From NCBI GenBank assembly GCA_021157645.1, contig JAGGWC010000115.1, positions 1 to 11,475 of the forward strand: 11,475 nt of DNA, read 5' to 3'. Positions within the stretch are counted from its first letter, which is position 1; every line of letters starts with the position of its first letter. The position numbers were made by a program, and so were the translations under genes. Under the pieces are notes generated by a model. That model saw nothing but the letters and a program-made list of their open reading frames with translations, did no database searches and had not been told where the DNA came from. Positions 1-8,095 of the stretch are shown here, piece by piece. This DNA is from Candidatus Cloacimonadota bacterium (GTDB taxonomy: Bacteria; Cloacimonadota; Cloacimonadia; Cloacimonadales; TCS61).

Positions 1-738
1 CATACACATCTAGATTCTCAGCACTTTGATAAAGATAGAGAACAACTAATCAAAAAGTGTTTTAAAAGTGGTATAGAATATATGATCAATATTAGTGTTG
101 ATGAAAAAACCTGTAATGCAAGTATAAAACTGGCAGAAAAATATAATCAGATCTTTGCAGCTGTCGGTTTCCATCCGCATGATGCAACAGATTTTAATGC
201 AGACTTTATCCGCCAAAAAGCAAAACATCCAAAAGTGGTTGCAATTGGAGAAATCGGGTTGGATTATTATCGAAATCTATCTCCTAAAAACGTGCAGAAA
301 AAAGTATTTGAGCAACAAATAAAAATTGCTTTGGAATTAGATATGCCTATCATTGTTCATGATAGAGATGCACACGAAGATTGTTATGAAATATTAGCCA
401 TAAATAACGCTAAGAATGTTGTCTTTCATTGTTTTTCCGGTGATGAGATTTTTGCACAGAAATTAATAGAAAAAGGGTGGTTTATCTCTTTTACAGGTAT
501 TGTAACTTATAAAAATTCAAATATGGAAAATACGATTAGATTAGTTCCTGAAGATAGTTTTTTTGTTGAGACAGATTCACCTTATCTTTCGCCTAATCCA
601 CGAAGAGGGAAAAGAAACTCACCTCTTAACCTGCAGTACATTATTGAGAAAATCTCTGAGATACGTGGAACAACTCCCAAGAAAATCGCCGAGTTATCTT
701 ATAATAATGCTTGTAAATTCTTTGCTTTGCCAAGATGA
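1..738 (+). CDS. tatD: TatD-family metal-dependent hydrolase/DNase (5' end cut by window edge)
   Basis: The reading frame is open from base 1 and the first visible residues are His-Thr-His-Leu-Asp, the HxH metal motif that sits near the start of TatD proteins, so only about 4-5 residues should be missing. The 245 visible codons match the family's usual length of about 250-260. Expected metal ligands are all present (numbered from base 1): H1 and H3, E84 in GEIGLDYY, H120 in IIVHDRDA, H143 in VFHCFSG, and D192 in ETDSPYLSP, followed by the typical RRGKRNSP stretch. The fold is a TIM barrel of the amidohydrolase superfamily. Family members are cytoplasmic 3'-5' exonucleases/DNases linked to DNA repair or DNA turnover; the exact substrate cannot be read from sequence. 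The ATG at 82 is internal and would remove the HxH motif, so it is not the start. An 91-nt gap with no GC-rich hairpin separates it from the ferredoxin gene. Confidence 0.93.
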   Translation, partial: HTHLDSQHFDKDREQLIKKCFKSGIEYMINISVDEKTCNASIKLAEKYNQIFAAVGFHPHDATDFNADFIRQKAKHPKVVAIGEIGLDYYRNLSPKNVQKKVFEQQIKIALELDMPIIVHDRDAHEDCYEILAINNAKNVVFHCFSGDEIFAQKLIEKGWFISFTGIVTYKNSNMENTIRLVPEDSFFVETDSPYLSPNPRRGKRNSPLNLQYIIEKISEIRGTTPKKIAELSYNNACKFFALPR

Positions 739-818
739 TTTTAGTAGAAGCAATTAATTTTATAAAAATAACTTGAACAAAATTAAAGATAAATAATTTT
801 TGCCTCAAATTAATTAAT

Positions 819-823
819 GGAGG
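819..823 (+). promoter_or_regulatory. Shine-Dalgarno sequence of the ferredoxin gene
   Basis: GGAGG lies 6 nt before the ATG at 830. It fixes the start of this very short gene and supports that it is translated. Confidence 0.85.
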
Positions 824-829
824 AAGAAA

Positions 830-1000
830 ATGGCTGTAGTAATTAATGCTGGAACTTGTATTGGTTGTGGTGCATGTATTGATACATGTCCAACAGAAGC
901 TCTTGAAATGAAAGACAATAAAGCTGTTGTTGATGCAGAAAAATGTGTTGATTGTGGTGCTTGCCTTGACTCTTGTCCTGTGGAAGCTATTACATTATAA
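830..1000 (+). CDS. 2[4Fe-4S] bacterial-type ferredoxin, 56 aa
   Basis: This small gene encodes a 56-residue protein with two complete CxxCxxCxxxCP motifs: C10, C13, C16, C20 and C39, C42, C45, C49. That is the standard layout of clostridial-type ferredoxins (about 55-60 residues), which bind two low-potential [4Fe-4S] clusters and carry electrons in the cytoplasm, for example for pyruvate:ferredoxin oxidoreductase, hydrogenases or Rnf. The two halves are an internal duplication, each reading roughly C-x-x-CGAC-x-D-x-CP-x-EA. The start is set by a GGAGG 6 nt upstream. A strong terminator follows 20 nt after the stop, and the upstream gap is 91 nt, so it is probably transcribed alone. Partner enzymes are not in the window. 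The identity as a dicluster ferredoxin is very secure; its redox partner is unknown. It suggests an anaerobic metabolism. Confidence 0.96.
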   Translation: MAVVINAGTCIGCGACIDTCPTEALEMKDNKAVVDAEKCVDCGACLDSCPVEAITL

Positions 1001-1019
1001 TCAAAGAACTTAACAAATT

Positions 1020-1048
1020 AAAAGCCGTCTTAATCGTCGGCTTTTTTT
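1020..1048 (+). terminator. Rho-independent terminator after the ferredoxin gene
   Basis: AAAAGCCG (1020-1027) can pair with CGGCTTTT (1038-1045) around a 10-nt loop, giving an 8-bp stem that runs into a T tract (1042-1048). This is a textbook intrinsic terminator, closing the ferredoxin unit and separating it from coaX. Confidence 0.9.
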
Positions 1049-1069
1049 ATTATAGTTGCTATTCTTTTA

Positions 1070-1098
1070 TTGACAATATACGAGCTATTCAGATTTTT
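1070..1098 (+). promoter_or_regulatory. Candidate promoter region upstream of coaX (weak)
   Basis: A perfect TTGACA hexamer (1070-1075) sits just after the ferredoxin terminator, in the 152-nt gap before coaX. At 16-17 nt spacing the -10 position is only GATTTT/ATTTTT, a poor match to TATAAT. The hexamer is also the centre of a short odd dyad, TATTG-A-CAATA (1068-1078). A promoter somewhere in this gap is expected because the terminator ends the previous unit; this exact placement is uncertain. The rest of the gap (1099-1185) is AT-rich with nothing else recognisable. Confidence 0.3.
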
Positions 1099-1200
1099 CC
1101 AAATGTTTCAATATTTATGAAGTACTAATATTATTAATTATTATTTTACAATTTTTACCATAATCTAAATTATGTTTTAATAATTAGGGGAAAGAATTTT

Positions 1201-1974
1201 ATGAAGAATATTAATATGGTAATTGATATTGGAAATACCCATATTGTAATGGGCTTTTATTCCAATACTGAAATCCTATATTCATGGCGTTTAAATACTG
1301 ATAAAGCAAAAACGGAAGATGAATATTTCAGTATAATCAAGCAATTAACAGATGATCGAAAATTGATATTATCTCAAATCAACAAAGTTGCGATCTCCTC
1401 TGTTGTCCCCGAGCTTACCCGAATATTTTTTCACCTGACAAAGAAATATTTAAAATGTGACGTTGAAATTGTTAATGCATATTCTGAACTTGGATTAAAA
1501 TTTCCAGTGGAAGATCCAGGTTTTATTGGCGCAGACCTTATCGTAAATGCTTTTGCAGCAATGTCAAAATATAATGCTAATTGTATTATTTGTGATTTTG
1601 GAACTGCAACTACGATCCAATTAGTTGGAAAAAACGGTTACTTTTTTGGATCTATAATAGCACCAGGTGTAATTACGTCTGCCAAGAATCTTTTTGATTC
1701 AACTGCACTCCTTTCGAATATACAGTTAAAAAAACCGGAGCATCTGTTGGGAACAACTACAACAAATGCTTTGCTTTCAGGCATTATCACAGGAAATTCA
1801 TTTATGCTGGATGGATTCATTAAAGCAATAAAAAAAGAATATAAATATCTCTGTCCAATAAAAACTATTGCAACCGGTGGAATTGCTGAATTGATCTGTA
1901 AGGATTCTAAAGAAATTGATATTATTGATAAAAATTTAACTTTGGGTGGTTTGAATCTTATTTGCTGTAAATGA
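1201..1974 (+). CDS. coaX: Type III pantothenate kinase (CoaX)
   Basis: A 257-residue protein, the normal length for type III pantothenate kinase, which phosphorylates pantothenate with ATP as the first step of coenzyme A synthesis in the cytoplasm. Family motifs are seen in order: DIGNTHIVMGFY (9-20, phosphate loop of the ASKHA fold), SSVVPELT (66-73), GAD (110-112, containing the catalytic Asp), DFGTATT (132-138), APGV (154-157), GTTTTNALLSG (184-194), ATGG (224-227) and the C-terminal LTLGGLNLI (246-254). Unusually, the arginine of the typical GADR motif is Leu113 here. The start has an AGGGGAAAG purine run at 1186-1194, and residue 1 is immediately followed by the conserved first strand, so the start is secure. 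coaX often lies beside birA, but not here. sprA follows after 13 nt, so the two are probably co-transcribed. Confidence 0.95.
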   Translation: MKNINMVIDIGNTHIVMGFYSNTEILYSWRLNTDKAKTEDEYFSIIKQLTDDRKLILSQINKVAISSVVPELTRIFFHLTKKYLKCDVEIVNAYSELGLKFPVEDPGFIGADLIVNAFAAMSKYNANCIICDFGTATTIQLVGKNGYFFGSIIAPGVITSAKNLFDSTALLSNIQLKKPEHLLGTTTTNALLSGIITGNSFMLDGFIKAIKKEYKYLCPIKTIATGGIAELICKDSKEIDIIDKNLTLGGLNLICCK

Positions 1975-1987
1975 GAAAAATAAATAG

Positions 1988-4900
1988 ATGAATAAAAAAA
2001 TATTAGCTGTCTCGATATTATTGTCATTTGCCATTTTGGTGTCTGCACAATATTTTCAATCGGAATTCAATCTAAGAGGGATTGCTAAATTAGAATATAA
2101 TGAAATAAATGTTTATAAATTTCATAAAGGATTTTCAATAACAGCATATCCTCATAACAAATTGGGCACTTATCAGATCCAAACGGATAAAGAAATTGAT
2201 TATGACAGGCAACTTGTGAAACTAACCGTAAAGTTAAATGAAATTGAACTTTACCCACCAATATATATATCACTTGAGAGCTTTAACCATAACGCATTCC
2301 ATGAGTATTTTAAAACAGAATTGCTAAAGAAATGTAGGGAACTTATGGGAGATGAAAATCGTGAACAAAGTGAAGGTCTTATTCCTGAGATAATTATCAA
2401 ATTACCCAAAATTGCACTACCAAGATCTATACGTAGATTTATGGGTAATAAGGCAGGGAGATTGAATCTTAACGGAAGTCAGAGATTAACATTTGCTGGG
2501 AGAAGTACTCGTCGTAGTGATCCAGGAGATGAAAGAGATAATAGTACTAAATTTACTCCAGAAATGCGACAAGATCTCAGCTTACGTCTCCGAGGAACAA
2601 TAGGTGAAAAAATTCATGTAAATGTGAATCATCAATCTACTTCAGATCCCGATGTAATGCCAACTCCATCAGAGATTAATATTAATTATGAAGGCAATGA
2701 AGATGAAATTGTAAGAGCAGTTGATGGAGGTAATATTTCACTTGCTTTATCTGGTTCAAAATTTATAAGCTATAGTGCTTCATCTGAAGGTCTTTTTGGT
2801 ATAAAAACCCAATTTCAAGCTGGGAATTTAAACGTTACAACGATTATGGGTAAAGATGAAGCACAAAAGAATACTCAAACATGGAAAGGTGATTCTCAAG
2901 CAGATTCAACTGTTATCAGAAGTAATGCTTTCGTTCCTAAAACTCATTATTTTATCGATCAACCTTCTGCATTATATTCACTTTATGATGACACAGATGG
3001 TATAGAAGGTACCGACTATCCAATGGGTTGGAAAAATAATGCAATTAAACTAGATGAACTTACTGGTAAATGGCTACTTTCAGAAAGTGGTTGGTACTTA
3101 CGTCCTGATCCTGATGAGGAACTCAATGTCTATCTTGATGATGGATCTGCCAGTAATAATACAATGACAATTGATGGAGTGAATTATATAAATCCTGAGG
3201 AAACATACAATTTTGATATTCTGTTAGAAGGAACTGATTACCTTATTGATTGGGATGCTGGTATAATTACTATGACTTTACCTCAAGGAATAAATAGAAT
3301 TTATTCTATTGGGATCATATATACTCGTAGGGATGGCGAAAAAATTGGAGATGAAACCTCTTCCCCTATAGAAGTTAAAATGCTGCGAATCAGAAATCAG
3401 GATTCAAGTGATGAAAATTATTGGAATTTACAAGTTAGGAATATTTATAATCTTGGAATGCAGAATATAAAGAGTGAAGACTTCGAGATGAGCGTATATA
3501 CAATGCCTGCCGCAAGTACAATTCCAGATTACAATGCACCAGAAGAAGTTACAACAGGTGATGTCCAAACACTTAATGAATATTTGAGATTGGACAGTAA
3601 TAATGATCTCAAGATCAATGGTGAAGATGCAGCAATTAATCTTGAATTTGGTTATGTAAATTTCCCATTTATAAGACCGTTCTATTCATTACATGATTCA
3701 ATAATTTATCTGGAAGATAGTGTCCCATCAAATGAAATTAATAATTACATTTTTGTTAAAGGTAAAATTGGCAGAGAACAAGTTTCGCTGGGTAGAATGA
3801 ACATTCTACCTGGAAGTATTATTATTAAGATAGGACCAGATAAAAGAAAACTGATAGAAAATATTGACTATATTGCGGATTATGATTTTGGACTGATCAC
3901 ATTTCTTACAAGTGAGGCAAAGGATCCTGAAATCGAGATTTTGATTGATTACCAGTTCAAACCTATTTTTGCTATGGATAATAAAACTATTCTTGGAATG
4001 CGCGCAGATATGGAATTCAATGAGAATATTAAACTTGGTGGAACTTTCGTTTATCAATCTGAGGAAGTAAGAGAAGATAGACCCAAAATCGGTAATGAAA
4101 ATAGAAGTATTATTCTCGCTGATATTGATGGAGAAATTGATTATGAATTACCGTTTATGACTAAATTCATAGATTGGCTTCCACTAATAAAAACTGATTC
4201 CAGATCATCCGTAACCCTAACGGGTGAAGTTGCGATGAGCCTTCCACGCATCTATGGGAGTGATAAACAACATGATAAAAAAGAAGCATATCTTGATGAT
4301 ATGGAAAGCACTATGGAAATGTATCCTCTTGGAATTACCAGAGGTACTTGGTCATTTGCAAGCAGACCGGCTGAAGAACCAGCTGGGAACCTAATTGATT
4401 TTGGTAAAGCACATATTAATTACTACAATCCCAATGATGTGTATGCAAGAGATGTTTATGATCCAAATTCTTTAACCGAAAAAGAGGAAAAAGAAAAAGT
4501 AACTTTATTAGCATGTAAAATCAATCCTCCCAATATTGGAATGCCTGGAACGAATATGAAATATTGGGCAGGTGTAATGAAATATATTGGCAATGAAGTA
4601 GATTTTTCCACCAAGAAATATATAGAAATCCTTGCGAAAGTAGAGACACTTAATTCTAATCAGGAAGACAAACCCGTTATTATGCATATTGATCTGGGGA
4701 AAATGAGTGAGGACTTTTATCGCCCTGGAGAAAATCCAACACCTGATAAAGAAGATGGATTAGTAGAAGCTGATGGTATTCTGGACGGTGGTGAAGATAT
4801 CGGTTTAGATAATATTAGAACCGGAGATCCTGGTGATGACTATGATGATAATTTTGATAATGAGAAAATAACAGTAAACGGTGCTGAAGAATATCCTTAT

Positions 4901-7900
4901 ATTAATGGAACCGAAGGTAATAATAAACTCGATTCTGAGGATTTGAACGATAATGGTCTTCTGGATGAGGATAATATTTATTTTGAATATTCTGTTAGTT
5001 TAAACAATAATGAAGAATTCATGGAAAGTGAATTTAATGGTTGGAAATTATTCCGGATTCCTTTGCATAATACTGATAATTATAGAATAATAACAGATAA
5101 TGCTAATAAAATTCCAAATATAAAAAAAATTAATTTCTCTCGTATCTGGTTTGAAGTTGAAGACAGTGTAAGAGTTCGAATTGTGAACCTTGATATTGTT
5201 GGAAATAAATGGGAAGAAGGATTTATTAAAAACAAGGATGGCACGGTTGCTACTAACGATAGTGAAATCATGCAAGTTGGTATAGCAGATAATCAATCGG
5301 GGCAACATTATATACCAGCTCCACATACTGTCATTGAAGAGAATGGTGAAACTACACTTGAGCAATCATTGACGATAGATTACAAAAATCTGGAAAATAC
5401 AAAACATGGTTTGGTAACTCAGGAATTCATGGATTCATACAATCTTCTTGCATATAATAAAATTAGATTTTGGGTATATGCTGAGAAACCGATCGAAGGT
5501 TATTCGCCACTAGAGCAGGATTCTTTAATAATTCGCATTGGTGCTGATTCATTAAATTATTATGAAATAAAACAACCAATGGATTTGCAAGAATATAATG
5601 CTATTATGAATGAAGATGGCTGGAGAGAGATAGAAATATCATTTTCCGAATTTACTCAATTAAAAAATCTGAATACTAACGATGATGTAAGCTATTATCT
5701 TGGAGATATTAAACTTTCTAAAGTTGGGAATCCGAGTCTTTCAGATATTAGAGAAATGTCACTAGGTACCGAAGCTTCAAATCAATTCTCAGGAAGAATT
5801 TACTTTGATGATATCAGAGTAGCAGATCCATATGAAGATTTAGGATTTGCAACCAGTGTCAATTTTACAACCAATTTTGCAGATCTATCTACATTTTTTG
5901 TCGGTCTTGATTTTAGATCAGAGAATTTTCAATCTTCAGCTAGAAGAACAACCAATGTAACATATATTGAACAAACAAGCCTGGATATTACGAACAGAAT
6001 AAATTTGAATAAATTTCTACCTGCAGATTGGGGATTTAAGATTCCCCTTAATTTATCCAGAACGCAATCAATTGGGATACCAAGATTTAAATCAGGTTCC
6101 GATATCTTAAGGAATAATCTTCTGACTGAAGATAAAGATCGTGAGACAAATAAAAACCTGTCATATCGTGCAGAAATGACATTAAGTCAAACCAATATAC
6201 CAAAAAGTAAAATATTAGCATATACAATAAAGAACACTACGATTAGTGGTAATATTCAGAAAACACTATTAACAAACGCAACTCGAGCAGATACCACAAT
6301 ATCATATTCACTTAAGCATATTTATAATTTTACAATTCCCAAAGATAAAATTAATATTGGATTATTCTCAAATTATAAATTCCAATTCTTCCCGCATTCG
6401 ATATCAAACACCTTAACCTTTCGGAATGCTGAACCATCAGCATGGCGTTGGGATACTTACACCGATTCTATCCCACACTGGGTTCCCAATACAAATTCAT
6501 TTAAAACCCGTACATTTGATACATCATCCGCTGTTGATTATAATATTTTTAGTGATATTTTACTTTCATATAATCTTACAACTAAACGTGATCTTATTTT
6601 AAAAAATTATTGGAAAGGATATAATATTGGGCAAGAGAAAGAAAGAACTCAAAAAGTTTCTTCCGATTTTAATCCAATATATTTTGATAAAGTATTCAGT
6701 TTTAATGCGAATGGATCAGTTACTTACGATGAGGATCATATAAAATCAGGCATACAAGACACACTGTATTATAAAGGTAGTATTAATAGGCAAATTAGCG
6801 GAAATTTTGTTTTTAAGAATCAAAATCTATTAAGTAGTTTTGCTAATTGGCTTGATCAAAAATTTACCCAATCTTCAATTAAAAAAGAAAAAACTGAGCA
6901 GGAAAATGATTTACCTGAACAAGAGAATGAAGATAATGCAATTGAAGATGAAAAGTTACAGAAAGAACCTGATGAATCAGAGATTGGCGGAAAAGATGAT
7001 TCTGGTGAGCCAGAAAAAGAAAATGAAAAAGATCAAAGTGAGCTTGAAAAAGAACCTGACCAATCGGACACACCAGAGAAAAAAAGAAATATTTTTTCTT
7101 CAATGATAGGTTATATTAGCGGATTGAGCAATATAAGTGTTTCTTATAATAATTCTTATCGTACAACATTCGAAGATAGATCAGAACGTCCTGACTTTCT
7201 TTATCAGTTAGGTTTGCCTAATATTCTTGATGAGGAGGGAGATGATAAAGAGATAATTTTAAAAACAGTTACTGATAAATATTCAACTTCGGCTAGCTTT
7301 CCGATTATAAGAAATCTAACAACAAACTTTGGTTATTCAAGAGAGACCACAAAAACATTCAGTAATACGGATAAACTAAGAATATCTACAATTTTTCCAA
7401 ATGTATCTCTAACTCTTACTGAATTTGAGAAGCTCATCCACGTAAGTAAAATACTTACCAGCTCTCGTCTTACAAGTAGTTATGTTTATTCTAAAGTTCA
7501 GAGTGGCGACATCGATTTCAAACAAGCTGATACTGAGCAAAACCGTATTAATTTCACACCATTGCTTTCATGGAATGGGAATTGGGTTTATAATGTTACA
7601 ACCAGTCTTTCTATAAATTACTCGGATTTAAAAGATATCAGTCATCGTGTTAACTATGATGATATCCGCCATACTATTACTCAATCTATGAATGGTAATT
7701 TATCTTGGTCATTTTCGAATCCAAAAGGTGTAAAAATATTATTTTTCAAACGTACAAATATGAAAAATGAGTTTACAACTGATGTAAGTTTTAACATGGG
7801 AACAGAAAAAGCAACAAGAAAAGGACAAGAAGACGAAATTGATGAAATTGATAAAACGTCATATGGTGTTATACCTGGTGCATCTTATAAATTTAGTAAA

Positions 7901-8008
7901 AGTATTACAGCAGGACTTACCAGCGAATATGAGTGGTCGGAAGATAAAAAACGAAAAACAAGTTCTTCAATGTTCCGGCTTAGTATCTGGATCGAAATTA
8001 TATTCTAA
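1988..8008 (+). CDS. sprA: SprA/Sov-type T9SS outer-membrane translocon protein
   Basis: A 2006-residue exported protein recognised as SprA (Sov), the giant single-chain outer-membrane barrel through which type IX secretion substrates leave the cell. A signal peptide covers 1-20 (VSA before Gln21). SprA hallmarks in order: IGEKIHVNVNHQ (205-216); YEGNEDEIVRAVDGGNISL (about 234-252) and EGLFGIKTQFQAGNL (267-281); AYLDDMES (767-774); YWAGVMKY (859-866); a D/N-rich stretch (920-995); an R1052-to-W1075 segment matching the family's R-x-W...W signature; VGNPSLSDIR (1246-1255) followed by YFDDIRV (1272-1278), like the VDELRV motif. The rest is amphipathic beta strand, ending in FRLSIWIEIIF, a plausible outer-membrane beta-signal. 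Known homologues are longer (Flavobacterium SprA and Porphyromonas Sov are about 2400-2500 residues). A charged insert lies at 1632-1700. There is no clear Shine-Dalgarno sequence, only an A-rich leader after coaX, which suggests translational coupling. Confidence 0.93.
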   Translation: MNKKILAVSILLSFAILVSAQYFQSEFNLRGIAKLEYNEINVYKFHKGFSITAYPHNKLGTYQIQTDKEIDYDRQLVKLTVKLNEIELYPPIYISLESFNHNAFHEYFKTELLKKCRELMGDENREQSEGLIPEIIIKLPKIALPRSIRRFMGNKAGRLNLNGSQRLTFAGRSTRRSDPGDERDNSTKFTPEMRQDLSLRLRGTIGEKIHVNVNHQSTSDPDVMPTPSEININYEGNEDEIVRAVDGGNISLALSGSKFISYSASSEGLFGIKTQFQAGNLNVTTIMGKDEAQKNTQTWKGDSQADSTVIRSNAFVPKTHYFIDQPSALYSLYDDTDGIEGTDYPMGWKNNAIKLDELTGKWLLSESGWYLRPDPDEELNVYLDDGSASNNTMTIDGVNYINPEETYNFDILLEGTDYLIDWDAGIITMTLPQGINRIYSIGIIYTRRDGEKIGDETSSPIEVKMLRIRNQDSSDENYWNLQVRNIYNLGMQNIKSEDFEMSVYTMPAASTIPDYNAPEEVTTGDVQTLNEYLRLDSNNDLKINGEDAAINLEFGYVNFPFIRPFYSLHDSIIYLEDSVPSNEINNYIFVKGKIGREQVSLGRMNILPGSIIIKIGPDKRKLIENIDYIADYDFGLITFLTSEAKDPEIEILIDYQFKPIFAMDNKTILGMRADMEFNENIKLGGTFVYQSEEVREDRPKIGNENRSIILADIDGEIDYELPFMTKFIDWLPLIKTDSRSSVTLTGEVAMSLPRIYGSDKQHDKKEAYLDDMESTMEMYPLGITRGTWSFASRPAEEPAGNLIDFGKAHINYYNPNDVYARDVYDPNSLTEKEEKEKVTLLACKINPPNIGMPGTNMKYWAGVMKYIGNEVDFSTKKYIEILAKVETLNSNQEDKPVIMHIDLGKMSEDFYRPGENPTPDKEDGLVEADGILDGGEDIGLDNIRTGDPGDDYDDNFDNEKITVNGAEEYPYINGTEGNNKLDSEDLNDNGLLDEDNIYFEYSVSLNNNEEFMESEFNGWKLFRIPLHNTDNYRIITDNANKIPNIKKINFSRIWFEVEDSVRVRIVNLDIVGNKWEEGFIKNKDGTVATNDSEIMQVGIADNQSGQHYIPAPHTVIEENGETTLEQSLTIDYKNLENTKHGLVTQEFMDSYNLLAYNKIRFWVYAEKPIEGYSPLEQDSLIIRIGADSLNYYEIKQPMDLQEYNAIMNEDGWREIEISFSEFTQLKNLNTNDDVSYYLGDIKLSKVGNPSLSDIREMSLGTEASNQFSGRIYFDDIRVADPYEDLGFATSVNFTTNFADLSTFFVGLDFRSENFQSSARRTTNVTYIEQTSLDITNRINLNKFLPADWGFKIPLNLSRTQSIGIPRFKSGSDILRNNLLTEDKDRETNKNLSYRAEMTLSQTNIPKSKILAYTIKNTTISGNIQKTLLTNATRADTTISYSLKHIYNFTIPKDKINIGLFSNYKFQFFPHSISNTLTFRNAEPSAWRWDTYTDSIPHWVPNTNSFKTRTFDTSSAVDYNIFSDILLSYNLTTKRDLILKNYWKGYNIGQEKERTQKVSSDFNPIYFDKVFSFNANGSVTYDEDHIKSGIQDTLYYKGSINRQISGNFVFKNQNLLSSFANWLDQKFTQSSIKKEKTEQENDLPEQENEDNAIEDEKLQKEPDESEIGGKDDSGEPEKENEKDQSELEKEPDQSDTPEKKRNIFSSMIGYISGLSNISVSYNNSYRTTFEDRSERPDFLYQLGLPNILDEEGDDKEIILKTVTDKYSTSASFPIIRNLTTNFGYSRETTKTFSNTDKLRISTIFPNVSLTLTEFEKLIHVSKILTSSRLTSSYVYSKVQSGDIDFKQADTEQNRINFTPLLSWNGNWVYNVTTSLSINYSDLKDISHRVNYDDIRHTITQSMNGNLSWSFSNPKGVKILFFKRTNMKNEFTTDVSFNMGTEKATRKGQEDEIDEIDKTSYGVIPGASYKFSKSITAGLTSEYEWSEDKKRKTSSSMFRLSIWIEIIF
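6881..7087 (+). other. Charged low-complexity insert within SprA (residues 1632-1700)
   Basis: About 69 residues made almost only of Glu, Lys, Asp, Gln, Ser and Pro, inside the otherwise beta-strand-rich C-terminal half. It contains a near repeat of eight residues, QKEPDESE (6959-6982) and EKEPDQSD (7046-7069). The composition suggests a disordered loop rather than a barrel strand; which side of the membrane it faces cannot be told. Confidence 0.75.
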
Positions 8009-8039
8009 CAACTATTACCGAATTAGCGATAAGCATTTT

Positions 8040-8070
8040 ACTTGACATCAAGTTATTCCATTCCTTAAAA
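8040..8070 (+). promoter_or_regulatory. Candidate promoter with overlapping palindrome, upstream of the MCE operon
   Basis: In the 87-nt gap after sprA, TTGACA (8042-8047) is followed after exactly 17 nt by TTAAAA (8065-8070), a 3-of-6 match to TATAAT. The perfect inverted repeat ACTTGA-CA-TCAAGT (8040-8053) covers the -35 hexamer and could be an operator. It has no T tract, so it is not a terminator. This would let the MCE genes be expressed apart from sprA. Suggestive only. Confidence 0.35.
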
Positions 8071-8083
8071 AGTATATCTAAAT

Positions 8084-8089
8084 AAGGAG
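8084..8089 (+). promoter_or_regulatory. Shine-Dalgarno sequence of the MCE gene
   Basis: AAGGAG lies 6 nt before the ATG at 8096. It is near-ideal and sets the start of the MCE protein just before its membrane helix. Confidence 0.85.
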
Positions 8090-8095
8090 AATCCG

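Noticed and set aside
739..829. Possible terminator between the tatD-like gene and the ferredoxin gene
   Set aside because: Only AT-only dyads such as AATTAATT repeats are present, with no GC-containing stem; TTGAAC (773-778) lacks a convincing -10 at 16-18 nt.
1049..1200. Riboswitch or small RNA in the coaX leader
   Set aside because: The stretch is nearly all A/T with no stable stem-loop or recognised conserved motif.
1638..2048. 136-codon open frame on the minus strand
   Set aside because: It is antisense to the well-supported coaX end and sprA start, has no recognisable domain, and is explained by the low G+C of the coding strand.
4745..4972. D/N-rich segment as a separate dockerin module for a cellulosome
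   Set aside because: There is no paired dockerin repeat with the full loop-helix layout, and acidic stretches at this position fit the SprA family itself.
6840..7106. Open frames on both strands over the charged part of sprA
   Set aside because: They arise from the A/G-rich low-complexity coding DNA; the translated Lys- or Phe/Leu-rich products have no domain features and lie within the intact sprA frame.
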